DNA of 64,000 nucleotides. It comes from Distichodus sexfasciatus. Its lineage: Eukaryota; Chordata; Actinopteri; Characiformes; Distichodontidae. This document shows positions 37,091 through 48,224 of the stretch, in pieces (positions within the stretch are counted from its first letter, which is position 1; every line of letters begins with the position of its first letter). Made by a program: the position numbers and the translations under genes. Location of the stretch: assembly GCA_032718565.1 (NCBI GenBank), contig JAVGVS010000497.1:62001-126000 (forward strand). The letters are read 5' to 3'. The notes under the pieces are model-generated. The model worked only from the letters and a program-made list of their open reading frames with translations. It had not been told where the DNA came from and did no database searches.

Positions 37091-37354
37091 AAATTTTAGT
37101 TTGTCATTTGTAAACTGAATATGTAACATCAGTACATGTGTTCCATTACTCCCCAACACTGCACATAATATACTCTTTCTGGTTCTTTCTTAACTTATAG
37201 GTGTTATTATCTGTACTATTAACATAACCAACAATAATACAGTAGAATGCTGCATGCGCCTTAAAGCTACTTTTACAGTTTTAGAATAACTGATGTCTGT
37301 CTATGTTGTATTTAATATGAATATCATTATTTAAATATAACTACGAAAGGGCAC

Positions 37355-37965
37355 TGGCGGCACGGGCGCTATGTTGCTACCTCAGCAAGTAGGTCCTGGG
37401 TCTGATTCCCAGGTCAATGTAGCATCTTTTCTGTGTGAAGTTTCCATGCTGTCCATGTTTTGTGTGTGTTTTCTGCAGATGCTCCGGAGTTTCCTTCCAC
37501 AGTTCAAAAGCATGTGCTGCAGGGTTGGGCACCCCCACCATCCCACTACACGTGAGTGTGTTTGTGTTCTGCGGTGTGTGTTGGCCCCCTCACTACGCCT
37601 GTAGTCCCGTGGAAATCCTGTGGGCGATTGCTGTTCATTCATTCAGTGATTCTTTCGTTTATCCCAACCAGAGCCTATCCAAAGCATGGGTGCAAGGCAG
37701 AGACCAACTCTGGGCAACCTAAGTCAGGGCAGACACACTCACACAATCACACTTACAGGGCCAATTTAGTGTCACCAACTAACCTATATTGCATGCTTTT
37801 TGACTGTGAGAGGAAATTGGAGCACCCGGAGAAATCCCACACGAACACGGGAGAGCATGCAAACTCCACACAGAAAGGCCCTATGGCTGAACCGGGATTG
37901 AACACCGACCTTCTCACTGTGAGGCGGCAGCACTAACCACTGCGCCACCGTGCCACCCTTAAGCA
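37355..37965. repeat. Dispersed repeat with tRNA-like inverted ends
   Basis: In intron 1 of pseudogene B. The left end is GGCGGCACGGGCGCTATG and the right end CACTGCGCCACCGTGCCACC, inverse complements in outline. The interior has GAAGTTTCCATGCTGTCC and, at the right, GCATGCAAACTCCACACAGA. Partial relatives are at 32435-32690, 47327-47460, 48050-48220 and 50240-50545. Confidence 0.7.
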
Positions 37966-40024
37966 GTTCAGATCTTGAATAAATCTTAATTTTAATTTAA
38001 TAGTAAAAGGAGTTTTGATATGCTACTTTTATTATCACAAGCCATAAAGTAAATCTAAACTTTGAGAAGAGCTGCTATTGTAAGACTAAATCTTGTGAAT
38101 CTAAGGCCTGGAATATACTTGCTGTGATCTACGTATGCATATGCGTACTCAGTTGCGTTGTTAACGTTTGTGCTGATATACTTGCGTCCATACTGTGTGT
38201 CGTAATCTGTAGTGTGTACTCCTTGCCACCAGAGGCCGCAAACCTAATAAATGAATGAATACCTGTATCTTAAAATCGTCATCTGTTATTCCAAACAAAC
38301 GTCTTGCAACACTGCCCCCTATAAATTACACAGGCATTGCATCTCCTCAGATATCATCGCCTGCTAATTTTTGAGTGCACGTAAGTAAAAAAAATCTAAT
38401 TCAAAGAACGCAGGACACTGGATTATGTGATGTAAGTATCGCACGCACGCATAGCCCACGTAGTTAACGGCAAGTATATTCCCCAGGCCTAACTCTCTGT
38501 CACCCGTAGGGTGGAGCTGGAGGACTTTGTAAATGGATCTGGAGATGATGGATTTGTCGTCTTCACTCTAGGATCCATGGTGTCTGAGATGCCTGAGGCC
38601 AAAGCAAGGGAGTTCTTCGAAGCTTTCAGACAGATTCCCTAGCGGGTGAGTACAACGCTACAATGCATCACCATGAACCTTTGGCAAAAGTCAAAAAGTT
38701 TAGGAAACGTGGACCAGTTCTCAAAATTCTTCAGAATACAATACATTCAGAATAAAATGTGCATCAAAGTTATTACATTGCACTCCACACTCCAACAATA
38801 TTTTCATCTTAAGGAAGCATAACAACTTTAACAGTGAAAAAATGTAAAATGTCAATTTATGACTAAACCACAACAAATATAGATGCAATGGCAAATAGTA
38901 GGGTCCAAGCAAGTAATGCAAAGTAGAGGCAAAGATGCAATACACATCGACTACTAGAGCTAGCAGCCATTCGCCTTTTAGTGTTTGCACATATTATTGA
39001 ACTCCTCCTTCATAAAGATAGTTATTTTTAAAAATAATTGTCCATTTAGACACCCTTTCATATTAAACTGTTGCAGATCTAATCCACATTAAATGCAAGG
39101 TGCCACTCTAGAACCGTAATTTAATTGGGTAATTTTTCAGTGGAGCCGAGGTCCCCTTATCTCCCTCATAATTCGAGTTATGATTATAACAAAAGACTTT
39201 TCGATGTATGTATTTTTTTTGGTTTGCAGGTTCTTTGGAGACACACTGGAGAAGTTCCCAAAGACGCCCCCGAAAATGTCAAACTAATGAAATGGCTTCC
39301 ACAGAACGACCTCTTAGGTTGGTTTACATAAAAGCAAATACGAATGCATTCAAAACCAGCACTACTGCAATATTAAAAGCAATTTTTTATTTGTGATGAA
39401 TTTAGGGAAACGGTATTAAAACTAATATATCATCACTATCGGGCGATATACCATTTTATGTCTGTTTTTATGTCCAAAACGGTTATCTTTCAGTAAATTG
39501 AAAAAATGAGGTATATTCGAAATATATCAACATTATATCTAAATATAAGAACAAGCCATTTTCAACACTTTTCATTGGTTAAATATCAAAAAATCCAACT
39601 TCAAAAGAATTGCTTTGATGATAAAAAAATTTAATAATTCAAAAATGGCCTTTCCACCCAACAGCTTAATAATATATGTTAGTTGAACAACAATCTAAAA
39701 GTAGCTTTTCTCCTAAATTTACTTTGAAGTCACCTCCAAGGGTGCCACAAAGCCTTCATCGTTATTATGGAGGGACTCATGGGATCTACGAGGGCATCTG
39801 TAACGCTGTTCCGATGGTGATGATTCCAATTGCTTGAGATCAGGGGGAGAACGCAGCGCATGGCAGGTCTGTGAGTCGAGAGACCCTCAATCTATGATGA
39901 ACTCCAGGAAGCTGCTACTGTCAGCAAGAAAATCATTAATGACAAAAGGTACCAGATCGCCAAATGTGAATAAATGGCGCTGCCACTGATGGAAAGTTTA
40001 TTTAAAGCGCAGGCGAACGTGTTG

Positions 40025-40215
40025 GGCAGCATTCACCCCATGATCAGAAGGTCGCTGGTTCAACTCCGGACTGGAAGAGGAGTTATCATGAGCAAGGTAC
40101 CATCCCCAAGCACTGCCCCTGTCTTCCCCAATGTCAGCTGCCCAATGCTCCTTCATGGATGGGGCACATTTGGCTGTGGTGCACTGTGTGCCGTGCTGTG
40201 TCTACCTCAATCACT
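40025..40215 (+). repeat. tRNA-SINE-like repeat
   Basis: In intron 4 of pseudogene B. Carries CATGATCAGAAGGTCGC, a CAACTCCGGACTGG box and the GTGGTGCACTGTGTGC block; the common tail is lost. Confidence 0.7.
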
Positions 40216-40244
40216 GCAGTTACCAGGAATTTGTTGGTCATCTC

Positions 40245-40405
40245 AACATTTTCATTTACAGCATTTAACAGACGCCTTATCCAGAGCGATTTCCATTCCT
40301 TACTTTACAAAGGCCAGTTTCCTGGAACGATTTGGGGTTATGGGTCTTGCTCAGGGATTAAAATGATAGGTGCTGAGTAAGATTCAAGCCCATGACTCTC
40401 TTTTG
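40245..40405 (+). repeat. Dispersed repeat with GCATTTAACAGACGCC core
   Basis: In intron 4 of pseudogene B; same family as 5705-5842 with a GGGTCTTGCTCAGG block. A further copy at 40775-40980 is split by a MITE. Confidence 0.65.
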
Positions 40406-40820
40406 GTCTACAAACTAGATCACATTGTGTTCAAACTGACTAATGAAACTCTTTCAACTCGGTAGCTACAAAGAGAAGATGGTGAAGCTTTCGTCCGTCC
40501 ACAAAGACCGTCCAGTGGAGCCGCTGAGTTGGCCGTTCTGATGGAGCTTGTGATGAGATGATAAAGGGCGGAGCACCTGGAGACAGCTGCCCACCAGCTC
40601 AATCCGGGTCTAGTACTACAGTGTGGACGTCATCGGCTTCCTCCTCCTGCTGGTCACCATGCTGTTCATCACCATCAAAACCTGCACCTTCTGCTGCAGC
40701 AAAGTGCCTGAGGAAGACTCAGAAAAAGAAGAAAAGGCATTAAGAACTCGGTCTCGTCAAATTGGGTTTCATTTACATTTTCACATTTTACATCATCTAG
40801 CAGACAATCTTATCCAAGAG

Positions 40821-40941
40821 TGCGTTTCTAAAAGCATAGTTGCTAACATGTTGCTAATTATGTTAGCGAAACTATATTAGTTTCTAATGTACGCTAAGTG
40901 AGTTGCTAGCATAGTTAGCAACCATGCTTTTGGCAAACGCA
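40821..40941. mobile_element. 121-bp hAT-class MITE
   Basis: Ends TGCGTTTCTAAAAGCATAGT and its complement, interior largely palindromic. It is flanked by TCCAAGAG and TCCCAGAG, an 8-bp duplication with one change, and interrupts a short repeat of the GCAGACGCTCTTATCC family. It is the unexpanded relative of 26395-26901. Confidence 0.78.
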
Positions 40942-41402
40942 TCCCAGAGTGACATTCGTTACCTTGGTGCAGGGGCAGGGACACCACCACACCACCATTT
41001 CGAGTGCCCAGAGTGTCCTGACCACTATCTTGAATTTTAAGTCTAGCTTGGACAGTTGGATCAGTCTGGTGCTCATCAGTTTACATCACTACCACTAGTT
41101 GCTCTCGCCACCTCAAAACAAAGGAATTTGTTTTGAGGCGTTGTTGTTTTATTGATCTCTTTTAAAAGCTAAAAAAATTTGATGATGAGACAAGCAACGT
41201 TAAATTATATTACCTGGGTAATTTTGTGGGTTCATAGCTAGAAATGGAGACAGATAGTAAGGTGATTTTTTCACATTGTCTAAATTATGTCTAAAACGGT
41301 GAAAGAAAAATACCTTTTAAGCGATTATAAAATTATATGTGATTAAAACCTTGCAACGTTTTTGCACTCCAAATTCTGTGATTTTCATGCCAAAATGTAT
41401 TT

Positions 41403-42050
41403 GTGACCCTCCACGGCAAAACCAGTCGCTTGTCGCAACGGAGGTTTCCGAGAAAAACGAGCGTTTATGTTGCGTGGGGTAAAATTTTGGATTTTTTGTT
41501 TTTAGTGTTTTGAAACAGTGGAAGGTCTATACTGTACTGTTGTGAATAAAGTTTGCTGAAAAACTTACCCTTTCCATCCTAAAATCGTGACTTTCTTGAG
41601 GTGAGGAATTCAATTCCAGCAGAATGTTAAAAGTTTCTGTTTTGACCGCTCTACTTCAATATTTATGGTAAATCCACTGGTTGACTAGCGTGAAGATATT
41701 TCTCCGGAATCCATCTTCGTCTCCCGAGTTCAGTTAACCTAACGCAGGTAGGCTATCCGTGTGGCTGTGAATGCAGCGTAGGCTACCGTAAATGCAAACG
41801 TAGCCGCGACCGCACCAAGCGTCTGTGAGTGCTACGGCGATAGTCAACTTCAAAGGCAGATTTCTCCGTTTCTCACTTGGCGTGACAGGAGAAACCCGAC
41901 TCCTTTGAATGTTGATATCTCAGTCATATGCCGTCCCATTCATTCGATATTGGTATCATTTTGAAGCTTGATTTATGCCCTTTCATGAGAACATAATAAC
42001 TCAATTTTGAAAAATTGCGACAAGCGACTGGTTTTGCCGTGGAGGGTCAC
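41403..42050. mobile_element. Non-autonomous DNA transposon, copy 2, with 36-bp perfect TIRs
   Basis: Both ends read inward as GTGACCCTCCACGGCAAAAC and then CAGTCGCTTGTCGCAA, a perfect inverted match over about 36 bp. It is 648 bp long with no transposase. ATTT flanks both sides, perhaps a 4-bp target duplication, though ATTT also follows copy 1 (613-1252). Confidence 0.88.
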
Positions 42051-42224
42051 ATTTAGTTTCTTGAAATAAATCAGAATCATTATTATGTTTATTATTATTG
42101 TGCTCAATAATAATAAAATTTCATGGATACATTTTTATGAATATCTTGTTAAAGTTATTTTAACACAAATAAATTATACGGACTGCTGCTAACACCACCA
42201 AATAATCTTTTATCTACTAACTGT

Positions 42225-42475
42225 CAGGAGCTGGTCTGCGCCGTAGCAGGGCAGCCAGCAGGGGGCGCGGTATCCTGTTTGTTTTGGTTTGTTTCATTCG
42301 TCTCGTCTTGCCCTCATGTCCTGTGTTAGTTGTAATTAGTATCACCTGTGTTAGTTCAGCCCTTTGTGCCTGTGTATTTAAGTTCGGTTTGGTTAGTCTG
42401 TCTTTGTCAGTTCTCCCTCACACTCATCCCTCCTTCTGTGTGAGCACTCAACTCAAATTTGCCAGAGGATATTCA
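42225..42475 (+). repeat. LTR-like fragment
   Basis: Starts TGTCAGGAGCTGGTCTGC, is moderately GC-rich, and includes a TATTTAAG box near 42375. It is truncated before the TG array. The family is not identified. Confidence 0.35.
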
Positions 42476-42568
42476 TTTTTATAAATTTTAGAATTGTTGT
42501 CTCAGCTCCTTAAATTAGGCTAAAATAGCTAAGCTACACAATAACACGACACTTTTAATCGTCAAAAA

Positions 42569-42652
42569 AGTGAGTGAGTGTGTGTTTGTGTGTGTGTGTG
42601 TGTGTGTTTGTGTGTGTTTGTTTGTGCGTGTGTGTGTGTGTTTGTGTGTGTT

Positions 42653-42696
<44 letters not shown>

Positions 42697-42701
42697 AGTG
42701 A

Positions 42702-42763
<62 letters not shown>

Positions 42764-42869
42764 GCGCGTGAGTGAGTGTGTGTTTGTGTGTGTGGGTGTT
42801 TGTTTGAGTTTGTGCGTGTGTGTGTGTGTTTGTTTGTTTGTGCGTGTGTGTGTGTGTGTTTGTTTGTGC

Positions 42870-42925
<56 letters not shown>

Positions 42926-43015
42926 TAGTTTGTGCATGTGCGTGAGTGAGTGTGTGTTTGTGTTTGTGTGTGTGTTTGTGTGTGTGTGTTTGAGTTTGTG
43001 CGTGTGTGTCTGGGG
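42569..43015 (+). repeat. Compound (TG)n/(TTTG)n microsatellite, about 445 bp
   Basis: Long TG runs broken by TTTG, GCGTG and GAGTGAG variants. It creates Cys/Val frames on + and Thr/His frames on -, neither a gene. Confidence 0.95.
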
Positions 43016-43664
43016 GGAAGTGTGAGGGCAGGAAGTGTGTTTAAGAGTCTGATGGCTTGTGGGAAAAAGCTATCATGCATTCTGGTGGATCGAGTCCTGA
43101 TGCAATTTAGCATCATCACGTGATAAACGACACATAACACGGTATTTCATGTAACATGAGCGTAGCAACACATCTATCAATGACAACAACAACAACACTG
43201 TATTATGTACACAGCTGACCAAGTTAGACACAAACAACACTAAACCGCTAAAAAATGTAAAAATTTTATTTATTATTTCTATTTTATTTATTTTCTTCAG
43301 ACTTGAAAACCTCGCTTGAAAACCTGCTGTTGTAAATTGAACTTATAGAATTTGACTCAAGGACCACCATCATTTGTACGTTTTTGCTACTTCACAATGA
43401 CACAGCGCTATTTTCTCTTTAGTGCAACAAGGGGAAAGGTTGAAGGAAAGTAAACTGTGTTGGGTGGTGTGAGACTGTAAAAGGCAAGCATGAACCTGTA
43501 CCCAACTGAGACTGTCTGGCTGGGATATGTTTTGGGTTTTAGTCAGTCAGGAAGACTAATCCTAGACAAGAACAGGATTGGACCCACACCTGACCCACAC
43601 AACGAGGCGCAGAGGAACCACGAGTGTCACACAGCAACTTGAGTGGACCCAAATGAGCTCAATT

Positions 43665-43930
43665 CAAAATTAAAATGAAAAAGGTATTTATCTAAGATAG
43701 ATAAATTAGAAAATGTAGTTTAAGGACATACAAGACCGCAACAAGGAGCAAATAGACAAGAGTGACAAAATAGTGAAAAAGAAGAAAAGCAGAACAAATA
43801 AAGAGCACTAAGAGAGAACATGAAAGGGTGAATCAACACAAGTGGAAAAGATGGAGTGAAGAGATAAAAACAGCACAGCTTAAGAAGGAAAAGCAGCAGG
43901 TGTGAATCCAACTGATGAAGCAATCACTAG
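43665..43930 (-). repeat. Dispersed repeat, inverted relative of 47735-48010
   Basis: The inverse complement of this segment matches 47735-48010 (shared TTTCACACCTGCTGCTTTT-type block, TTCTTAAGCTGTG and CTCTCT run). The two copies flank UGT first exon C in opposite orientation. No transposase or RT domain is seen. Confidence 0.65.
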
Positions 43931-44099
43931 AAAGGCAACTTCTAGAAGACGTTGTGTGAGTGCTGAAAAACTCAGGCATCAAGTTAAAAAGCAGAAACAT
44001 TGACAAAAGCTGCATATGGAACGATAATCTCAGTGGTGGCTCCCCCTCGTGACTAAAATAGGGAATCACAATTTCTTTGACCTCAAAATGTAGGTGAAA

Positions 44100-44310
44100 A
44101 TCTTCATTGACAGCACACAGTGCACCACGGCCAAATGTGAGCTCTGCATCTGACCCATCCATGAGGGAGCAGTGGGCAGCTTTTTAGCAGTGCCTTGGGG
44201 ATGGTAACTTACTCATGAGTACTACTTCAGTGGTACCTTTATCGGTCCAGGACTTGAACCGGTGACCTTCCGATCACGGGGCTTGTATTAAAAGTTACGC
44301 TACCAAGTGA
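44100..44310 (-). repeat. tRNA-SINE-like repeat, minus orientation
   Basis: Reads GACAGCACACAGTGCACCAC, then CATCTGACCCATCCATGA, then GGACTTGAACCGGTGACCTT: the inverse of the common SINE order. Confidence 0.75.
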
Positions 44311-44334
44311 CCAAAAGAAGTGCCCCCGTTAGCC

Positions 44335-44475
44335 AATGTTATTATCCAGAGTGACTTGGACTTGGATGTTTTCCTGAGATCATCTTGGGGTTAGAGGTCG
44401 TGCTCAGAGACACAATGATGACAGTAGCGATGGAGGTAGGATTCAAACAATCACCTTTTGGTCCAGAGGGGAGTA
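44335..44475 (+). repeat. Dispersed repeat, TTATCCAGAGTGACTT family
   Basis: Same family as 5705-5842, with a GTCGTGCTCAGAGACACAAT block and a GGTAGGATTCAAACAATCAC end. Confidence 0.65.
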
Positions 44476-44559
44476 TCTTAACTACTAGACTATCCAAAAA
44501 TACTAAGACTGTAGAATAATGAAATGTAATGTAATTTATATGTATCATTTACATAAATG

Positions 44560-44735
44560 TTCAGCCCGTTATCGGACTGTCGTGGCTGCTCAAGGTCTGA
44601 CCTCTTCTCTGCACTAAAAGTGGCTGGAGTTGCAACATTGCCTTTCTGTCTGGTTTTCACTGTAAATAAAAGCACGCTTGCATCTGAGCTCCCGCGTCTG
44701 TGTCTACTTCCGCGGCACGCCAAACATGACAATTA
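44560..44735 (+). repeat. Partial LTR related to 46631-47288
   Basis: Shares with the solo LTR the TGTAAATAAA-GCACG polyadenylation block, the GCGTCTGTGTCT block and the CCGCGGCACGCCA...CATGACA end. The 5' part is missing. Confidence 0.65.
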
Positions 44736-44874
44736 CTGGTTTAAAAATAAAATATGAAATATATTTTTTAAACCTTGAATTATGATACAATTAAACAAAT
44801 GTGCAAATATAAAGTTATACATTTAATGTGCGTTGTGTAATCTCTGCACAACAGAGTAGGCTCCGGGTCATATT

Positions 44875-45060
44875 GGGGCAGTTGATGGCATAACTGTAGG
44901 TTGTTCGCCCTGTGATCAGAAGGTCGCAGGTTCAAATCCAGGGCTGGTAACGGTACCACTGAGGTACTCATGAGCAAGGTACCGTCCCCAAGTACTGCTC
45001 CCTGGACGCTTGCTAGCTGCCCACAGATGGGTTAAATGCAGGGGTCATATTTCGTGTACA
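44875..45060 (+). repeat. tRNA-SINE-like repeat
   Basis: Order: GTTGATGGCATAACTGTAGG, AGGTCGCAGGTTCAAATCCA, GGTACCACTGAGGTACTCAT, then a damaged 3' part. Sequence from here to 45495 shows no other feature. Confidence 0.75.
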
Positions 45061-45500
45061 GTGATCATAAACGTAATGATGCAGACCTCAGCTATTACTA
45101 AATCAGCATTTTGGCATCGTAAAAATATAATTTACAAATGTAATGTTTTAAACATTACATTTAATTTTTTTTTATGTCAGAGCAAGATTTAGAGGCACTT
45201 ATTCCTGTTTTTATTTAGTTGTAGAGTTGACTATTGCTGTCCGCATTGGTCCTTCTCAATTTAAACTTCTGTTTGTTACTTTTAACTTATTTTAGGTCAC
45301 AGTATTATTCTAGAAATTCAGCTTTCTTTGATCTGTGCATTTTTAATTTCTAATTCATTTTACTGTTATCTCGTTTACTGTGCTTTTGTAATACAAAATG
45401 AATGACCTTTAGATAAGATTATTATATTAGAGCACAAAATAAATAAACTAGGCCAAGTCCTGATAGGCCCACGTGTCTTTGGCCTACTTGGCCTCATAAA

Positions 45501-45510
45501 GTTACATAAC
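45501..45510 (+). promoter_or_regulatory. bZIP-like site upstream of UGT first exon C
   Basis: GTTACATAAC, 96 bp before the ATG, followed by GGTGGGTGGGATCGAGGCT, which is shared almost exactly with unit E (58255-58273). No clear TATA box follows. Confidence 0.4.
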
Positions 45511-45596
45511 GGTGGGTGGGATCGAGGCTGAACTCATACCAATACAGACTCGTACATTCACACATTTCTGTTTTTAGAGACGGTTTTGGGAGAGAC

Positions 45597-46439
45597 ATGG
45601 TTCAAAGGGTTGTAATTTTGGGGGTCCTAGCCTTGTTCTACACAGGGATGATACGAGGGGGCAAGATTTTGGTCATGCCCATGGACGGCAGTCACTGGCT
45701 TAGCATGAAGATTTTGATAGAGGAATTGTCTCAAAGAGGACACAACGTGGTGGTTCTTACTCCTGAGCACAGCTTTCTAATTCGAAGTTCCACGTTCTAC
45801 ACAACTCAGACCTACAAGGTTCCTTTCACCATGGCTGACCTGGAAGCCCAGATGGATACTCTTAAAAAGGGGTTGATAAAGGCTCCGCGGTTTACTGCTG
45901 TTCTTGAAAACTTTCAACGGCTTATAACCTACAGCAACATGCAGGTAAAAGGATGTGAGTTGCTGCTCTATGATGAGACTCTGATGGAGAGTTTAAAGGA
46001 GCAGGATTTCGATATCATGCTAATCGACCCCTTCCTGCCCTGTGGTCCCATCGTCGCTGAGGCTTTGTCGCTTCCTGTTGTTTATTTCTTGCGTGCGACC
46101 ATCTGTGGAGTGGACATATCGGCAGCTCAGGCCCCCTCGCCACCATCCTACATCCCACGTTTGTTCACGGGCAACACTGATGTCATGAATTTTCCACAGA
46201 GAGTCAAGAACGTGCTCATGTGGGGAGCCGAGATTTTCCTCTGCCGACTCCTGTATGGAAACGTGGACGAGTTGGCCAGCAGGTATCTTCAGAAATCAGT
46301 GACCTATGAAAGCATTCTTGCAAAGGGGACAGTTTGGCTTCAGTTGTACGATTACACCCTTGAGTACCCTAAACCACAGATGCCCAACATGGTGCAAATT
46401 GGGGGTATTAACTATGCCAAGATGAAACCACTGCCGGCG
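45597..46439 (+). CDS. ugt1: UGT1-type variable first exon C (aglycone-binding half)
   Basis: An intact 843-bp exon (281 codons, phase 0) ending at GCG|GTGAGT. The start is placed at 45597 by alignment with units D and E; an in-frame ATG at 45516 would add 27 residues before the signal peptide. The signal peptide (about 1-20) is followed by GGKILVMPMDGSHW with catalytic His33, and Asp144 in LIDPFLPCG. No exon 2 to 5 lies between here and first exon D at 51010. The next constant exons are those at 52733-55682, with matching phase, so the simplest reading is alternative first-exon use across a 6.3-kb intron, giving a 520-residue enzyme. It could instead be an orphan exon whose own constant set was lost; the intact frame and donor argue against that. 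Confidence 0.85.
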
Positions 46440-46630
46440 GTGAGTTATATGAAAGATCTGACATATGCTTACATCTTGAATGTTGTAGACCAGTGCTTTT
46501 TAACCCGTGAGTTGACCTGTGGCCCAAATTTGGGTCTTACTCAATTCTGAAATATTCATTCAGTAATAATTCAAAATGAATTCTGACCCTTTCATTTTTG
46601 ACACCGAAAAGGTTTTTTGTTTTGCCAGAG

Positions 46631-47288
46631 TGTCACGTCTGCGCCTCCTCCCCAACGCCCGGACTCGCCAGAGTATTAAACCGGAGGTTTGAGGTGTCGC
46701 GTCGGGGTTGTCATGGTAACGGTGCATCTGTCCCTTTCAGGATTCCCCACTAGGCACAGGTTGTTTGCATCATGGTGATGGGTTCCCGTTCCTAATGTGG
46801 TTCACCTGTTTGTTATTATCGAGTTTACTTCATTGATTTGTGTTCGGTTAATTAGTAATGTGTTCTAATATTTAACCAGAGCGATCCGGACCGTAATTGC
46901 TCGTTCACCCTCATGCCTGCCTTGCTTTCACTCCAGACTCCAGCTCGCCCTGAGACGCCAGCCACCGACCAACCTAGCCGCCGCTGCTAAGCTAACTAGC
47001 CGCTGTTGCCGCTAAGCTAACTAGCCGCCGCCGCTGCCGCTAAGCTAACTAGCCGCTAAGCTAACTAGCCGCTAAGCTAAGCTAACTTGCCGTCGCTAAG
47101 CTAGCTAGCCGTCTGCCCACCCACGCCTGCTTGGATTACCATGGCAACCGCCGGACTGTTTCCCTCTCTCGCGTTTGCTGGCTGGAGCTGAGTGATTGTT
47201 TCTCATCCTTTTTGCCCTGTGTAAATAAAGCACGATTGCATCTTCGTTCCTGCGTCTGTGTCTCCATCCGCGGCACGCCACCATGACA
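46631..47288 (+). mobile_element. Solo LTR with 5-bp target duplication
   Basis: Begins TGTCACGTCTGCG and ends GCCACCATGACA, flanked by CAGAG at 46626-46630 and 47289-47293, as expected for an LTR retrotransposon. An AATAAA signal lies at 47224-47229. It contains a minisatellite of GCTAAGCTAACTAGCCGC units at about 46985-47112. Internal retroviral-type genes are absent, so recombination between LTRs has removed them. Confidence 0.88.
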
Positions 47289-47326
47289 CAGAGAATGTAC
47301 TCTGCTAAATATTTAGTTAGTTGCGG

Positions 47327-47465
47327 TGGCACGGTGGCGCAGTGGTTAGCGCTGCCACCTCACTCGCAGCGAGGAGGTTCTCGGTTTGATCCCCGGGTTG
47401 ACCGTAAGGCCCTTCTGTTTGGAATTTGCATGCTCTCTCCGTGTTCACGTGGGTTTCTGATTCTT
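47327..47465 (+). repeat. Dispersed repeat, left part
   Basis: GGTGGCACGGTGGCGCAGTG, a GGTTTGATCCCCGGG box, then GGAATTTGCATGCTCTC. Same family as 37355-37965. Confidence 0.75.
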
Positions 47466-47734
47466 ATCTTTTATCTTGATGAGGGGAAAAGTGACGTCTG
47501 TACATCCAGTTTAAAAATGCTCTTCTATCTCTGAGTTCTCTGGGCTCACTATTGCTGCATGTGTCTCTTGTTAGTTTGTGTGTGAACGCCCACCCAACTC
47601 TGCCTCTACTATGAATTTTTGCTCTTCCTTAGACTATCATCATTTATCTGGTTGTCTTGTCCCCTCCCACCAAAGAAAAGAAATATAAACTGTCTTAAAG
47701 AGCCTGATAGGATGAAAACAGCTTTAATGAACTT

Positions 47735-48010
47735 AATTATAGTAAGCTTAGGCCTGTCTCTTTATTGTTTCATCAGTTAGTTTCACACCTGCTGCTTTTT
47801 CTTCTTAAGCTCTGTTGTCTTTATCTCATCACTCTAGCGACTATTCACCTTTTCATGCTCTCTCTCTCTCTCTCTCTCGGTCACGCCTCTTTGTGCTCTT
47901 TATTTGTTCTCCTTTTCTTCTCTTTCTCTATTTTCTCGTTAACTACTTTTTCTAATTTATCTACCTTAGATAAATACTTCTGTTTTCATTTTTAGTTGTG
48001 GACTGATTGC
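47735..48010 (+). repeat. Dispersed repeat, inverted relative of 43665-43930
   Basis: See the partner copy for shared blocks. Immediately followed at 48050-48220 by the right part of the 37355-37965 family (GCATGCAAACTCCACACAGA). Confidence 0.6.
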
Positions 48011-48224
48011 ATTTAGTTCATCTCTGTGACAAGTTGCTTTTTGCTGTGTTGCCAATTAACCTATATTGCATGCTTTTGGGAGGTAACCAGAGCACTTGAA
48101 GAGAAAATAACACACAAACACAGAGAGAGCATGCAAACTCCACACAGAAGTTCCCCACAGACCCGGGACTTGAACCCAGGAACTTCTCGCCATGAGGCGG
48201 CAGCGAAACAACACAACTAGGATT

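Larger units (their letters stand above)
35600..40743 (+). pseudogene. UDP-glucuronosyltransferase pseudogene, unit B (all five exons)
   Basis: Exon 1 (35600-36446) is D-type but has several frameshifts: the segment holding the DGSHW His is read out of frame, and breaks follow near 35990 and 36150. Exon 2 (38514-38645) has a displaced acceptor (the TAG at 38507-38509 lies four bases too early) and a stop in IPQR (CAG to TAG at 38640-38642). Exon 3 (39230-39317) is intact. Exon 4 (about 39735-39948) has indels and a stop where LFGDQ should be. Exon 5 (40466-40740) has several indels but keeps the membrane-helix coding and Lys-rich tail. The lesions are independent, so the unit has been non-functional for some time. 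A short read-through product is not excluded, but no glycosyltransferase could result. Confidence 0.92.

Noticed and set aside
42515..43025. 140-codon Thr/His-rich and 107-codon Cys/Val-rich frames
   Set aside because: Translation of a TG/TTTG microsatellite.
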